This document shows positions 5,308 to 7,187 of a DNA stretch of 7,187 nucleotides, in pieces. The stretch is from assembly GCA_934154515.1 (NCBI GenBank), contig CAKPGD010000055.1:1-7187 (forward strand), read 5' to 3'. Within the stretch, counting starts at the first letter, position 1, and the number at the start of each line of letters is the position of its first letter. This DNA is from an uncultured Clostridia bacterium (GTDB lineage: Bacteria > Bacillota > Clostridia > TANB77 > CAG-508). The notes beneath the pieces were generated by a model that was given only the letters and a program-made list of their open reading frames with translations, made no database searches and was not told where the DNA came from. The position numbers and the translations under genes were made by a program.

Positions 5308-6441
5308 TTAATTATTAAAAAATTCAGATTGTTCTCCTCCTATAATTTCACCTGTTGTTGCATCTATATAATATTTTTTATTATATAAACTTTTTACAGT
5401 TTCTATCGTTGCATCTTTTGGTTTACTCATTTTATTATGTTCTACATTTACAACCCATACATTTCTTGAAATATTAGACACTTTTAATTCTCCATTTTCG
5501 TTTGTTATATTATTCTCTAAACAATATATAAATATATTCATTTTTTCTATTGATAACTTAGCTGAAATGTTTGATATTTCCAATTCACTGAACTCTTTTT
5601 CTTTATTTTCAGCAATTTCAATAGCTTCTTTTTCTGTTATAACTATTGGATTATTCTCAAAATCACTCTTATTTTTTTCAGTAATTGAATAAATTACAAT
5701 ATCATTATTAACAACTGCAAATGCCACAGAAAAAATACTCGTTTTATCATAGCTTCCATTATAAACTTTTGCAAAACTTACCTGCCATAAATCATTTATG
5801 TTTTTTCCATAAACTATATTTCGCCTTTTACTTTCCACAATTTCATAATTATCATTTTTTTCAAAAGTTTTTAAATTATTATATATATTCATTGCTATTT
5901 CTTTTATTTTTGTTTCTGAAATATTATCACAGCTTACATTTTTCATTAATATACTACTATCACCAAAATATTCTAATTCACCAGTTTTAGGATTTAAATT
6001 AATTAAAATTCCTTCACTTTTTAATAAATAATGTTTTGACTCTTCTGAATCATACCCCCTAATTAAAGTAACTTCTGAAAACTCTTTATTTTTATATCCT
6101 AACTTTTCCAATATTTCATTAGCAATCTTTAAAGCATCCGCTTCTGTTATAAGCCCTATTTTTTCATAATCTTTTATTTCTTCTTTAATTTTGTTTTCTT
6201 GTTCTTCTTGACTTACAACAATAGGATCTTTCCATATTTTTTCATATATATAACTTACTGCCATTACACAAGTACATCCTATTCCCAAAAATCCAATAAT
6301 TATAGCTATTTTTTGTAATAACACATACCTTTTTTTATTTTTCTTATTTAAAAAAGCATTTTTTATAGCATATTCATATTGCAATGGTTTTTCAATTTCT
6401 TTTTTCAATATATTTTTTATCTCATTATCAATATTATCCAA
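5308..6441 (-). CDS. Single-pass membrane protein with PepSY-like repeats, probable anti-sigma factor
   Basis: From the TTG start the protein is 377 aa. It has a cytoplasmic, charged N-terminus (1-39) of the kind seen in membrane proteins paired with ECF sigma factors, one membrane helix (about 42-64), then an Asn/Lys/Glu-rich extracellular part. This part contains PepSY/YcdB-like units. One begins ITEADALKIANEIL (about 98) and ends INLNPKTGELEYFG. A second starts SETKIKEIAMNIY (about 175). A third starts ITEKEAIEIAENK (about 268) and ends YYIDATTGEIIGG (about 357-369). The TTG is preferred because GGAGGT lies 8 nt upstream; an ATG five codons earlier (6454-6456) overlaps that GGAGG and has no site of its own. 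With the TTG, the gene overlaps the sigma stop by 8 nt, indicating coupled translation. It likely holds the sigma factor at the membrane until a signal arrives (inference from pairing). Confidence 0.82.
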   Translation of the reverse strand: MDNIDNEIKNILKKEIEKPLQYEYAIKNAFLNKKNKKRYVLLQKIAIIIGFLGIGCTCVMAVSYIYEKIWKDPIVVSQEEQENKIKEEIKDYEKIGLITEADALKIANEILEKLGYKNKEFSEVTLIRGYDSEESKHYLLKSEGILINLNPKTGELEYFGDSSILMKNVSCDNISETKIKEIAMNIYNNLKTFEKNDNYEIVESKRRNIVYGKNINDLWQVSFAKVYNGSYDKTSIFSVAFAVVNNDIVIYSITEKNKSDFENNPIVITEKEAIEIAENKEKEFSELEISNISAKLSIEKMNIFIYCLENNITNENGELKVSNISRNVWVVNVEHNKMSKPKDATIETVKSLYNKKYYIDATTGEIIGGEQSEFFNN

Positions 6442-6958
6442 TTTCTTTACCTCCATTTATGCTTAACTTAATTTTTTGTCTAGCTCTGTACAAATGAGTA
6501 TTTATAGTATTTTTATTCATTTTTAAAATCTCTTTTATCTCTTCAACTGTGTATTCCTCCATATAATATAAAACAACTACTATCCTCTCTTCATAATTCA
6601 AATTTTTTATTATATCATAAAAGTTCAAATCATTTTCGACTTCTCCAATACTATTGTTTTTTAAATAATCAAATTTATATTCTTCTATTGATACATCATT
6701 TTTATACTTTCTTCTATATATTCTATTACACTTATTTATTAATATTTTTATAACCCACTTTTTAAATTTCTTTGGGTCATTTAATCTTTTTATTGATTTA
6801 TATGTTTCTATCATTGTTTCTTGAACAGCATCGTCTATATCTGCTTGATCTGATATTCTTGTTTTGGCTATTTTATATAAATCATCACTAATTATTATTA
6901 TTAATTTTGTAAAAGCTGTTTCATCTCCATTTTGAGCCATCAATATTAATTCTTCCAT
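6434..6958 (-). CDS. ECF-type RNA polymerase sigma factor
   Basis: At 174 aa it has the usual ECF length and two-domain layout. The region 2 helices (about 1-88) include DDAVQETMIETYKSIKRLND (42-61) and the WVIKILINKCNRIYRRK stretch that contacts the -10 and core polymerase. An acidic linker (about 89-112) follows. Region 4 (about 114-168) is LNYEERIVVVLYYMEEYTVE followed by the helix-turn-helix IKEILKMNKNTINTHLYRAR, which reads the -35. The start is supported by AAAGGA 7 nt upstream. It is the first gene of a two-gene operon, with its stop inside the beginning of the membrane-protein gene. ECF factors paired this way usually drive envelope-stress or antimicrobial-peptide responses and often their own promoter. 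No obvious ECF-type promoter could be identified by eye upstream. Confidence 0.95.
   Translation of the reverse strand: MEELILMAQNGDETAFTKLIIIISDDLYKIAKTRISDQADIDDAVQETMIETYKSIKRLNDPKKFKKWVIKILINKCNRIYRRKYKNDVSIEEYKFDYLKNNSIGEVENDLNFYDIIKNLNYEERIVVVLYYMEEYTVEEIKEILKMNKNTINTHLYRARQKIKLSINGGKEIG
6449..6454 (-). promoter_or_regulatory. Ribosome binding site that selects a TTG start
   Basis: GGAGGT (complement of 6449-6454), within the end of the sigma gene, stands 8 nt before TTG (6439-6441). The same bases share the G of an upstream in-frame ATG, which therefore cannot use this site. Confidence 0.7.
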
Positions 6959-7086
6959 TTTCTAATCCTTTCACTCTTCAATTTTCAGCTATTATATTAT
7001 ATAAAATTCATTATGTGCTCTTTATTTTTTATAATATATCATATACAAATATAATTTTCAAACAATGGATTATTAACTATAAATAA
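6959..7086 (-). promoter_or_regulatory. AT-rich upstream region of the sigma operon, promoter not resolved
   Basis: This gap lies between the terminator at 7087-7118 and the sigma start, so it must hold the sigma operon promoter. Several TATAAT-like hexamers occur on the minus strand, but none has a convincing -35 at 16-18 nt. No RNA gene or small reading frame with a ribosome binding site is seen. Confidence 0.35.
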
Positions 7087-7118
7087 AAAAAATAGAATAA
7101 AAAATTATTCTATTTTTT
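7087..7118 (-). terminator. Intrinsic terminator of the minus-strand gene entering from the right
   Basis: A perfect 14-bp stem (7087-7100 with 7105-7118) has a 4-nt loop, followed on the minus strand by further T. It starts 8 nt after the TAG of the partial gene at 7126. It is AT-rich but long, and is symmetric enough to act on both strands. Confidence 0.8.
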
Positions 7119-7125
7119 CTTATAT

Positions 7126-7187
7126 CTAAAAATCCTTATCTGTTACAACATCAAATTTATATTCATGAGTAACTATACTTACACTAT
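7126..7187 (-). CDS. C-terminal end of an unidentified protein
   Basis: A minus-strand frame is open from the window edge to a TAG at 7126-7128, giving the last residues SVSIVTHEYKFDVVTDKDF. Alternating hydrophobic residues suggest a terminal beta strand. The terminator placed immediately after the stop supports a real gene end rather than a chance open frame. Too little is present to assign a family. Confidence 0.55.
   Translation of the reverse strand, partial: SVSIVTHEYKFDVVTDKDF

Noticed and set aside
5721..5990. Plus-strand open frame of 89 codons inside the membrane-protein gene
   Set aside because: It is antisense to the PepSY-like gene, its Phe/Tyr/His/Leu-rich composition is what AT-rich antisense DNA gives, and there is no ribosome binding site.
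1..7187. CRISPR array, tRNA, rRNA, insertion sequence or riboswitch
   Set aside because: No regularly spaced repeats, cloverleaf, transposase or recognisable aptamer was seen on either strand.

Overview
The window is strongly AT-rich, with A/T-ending codons, AGGAGG-type ribosome binding sites, a Spo0A-family response regulator, an ECF sigma/membrane-protein pair and a probable DUF2207 tail. This fits a low-GC Bacillota genome, most likely a Clostridia-type anaerobe. The sequence alone does not fix the species.

Layout: (1) 1-154 holds the Gly-rich C-terminal end of a plus-strand gene and a bidirectional terminator. (2) 214-4503, all minus strand, is the main module. In transcription order it has a Spo0A-like response regulator, an ABC ATPase, two FtsX/MacB-like permeases (416 and 344 aa) and a small secreted protein (129 aa). 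The ATPase and first permease overlap by ATGA, and the permeases are 6 nt apart. (3) 4504-4724 is a divergent intergenic region with a good minus-strand promoter, a Spo0A-box-like site and a perfect 9-bp inverted repeat. (4) 4725-5180 (+) encodes a second small secreted protein, less AT-rich than everything around it, with its own strong terminator. (5) 5275-6958 (-) is an ECF sigma factor overlapping a single-pass membrane protein with PepSY-like extracellular repeats, probably its anti-sigma factor. (6) 7087-7187 holds a terminator and the last codons of another minus-strand gene.

How the genes may work together (inference): the response regulator probably controls the ABC operon and perhaps the divergent secreted gene. 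The ATPase and two permeases form a MacB/LolD-type complex. One permease has four predicted membrane helices and the other three. Together with the adjacent secreted protein this resembles lactococcin-972-type bacteriocin export/immunity loci with a split 7-TM subunit. No histidine kinase is present, so the input to the regulator is unknown. The ECF sigma pair looks like an independent cell-envelope stress switch.
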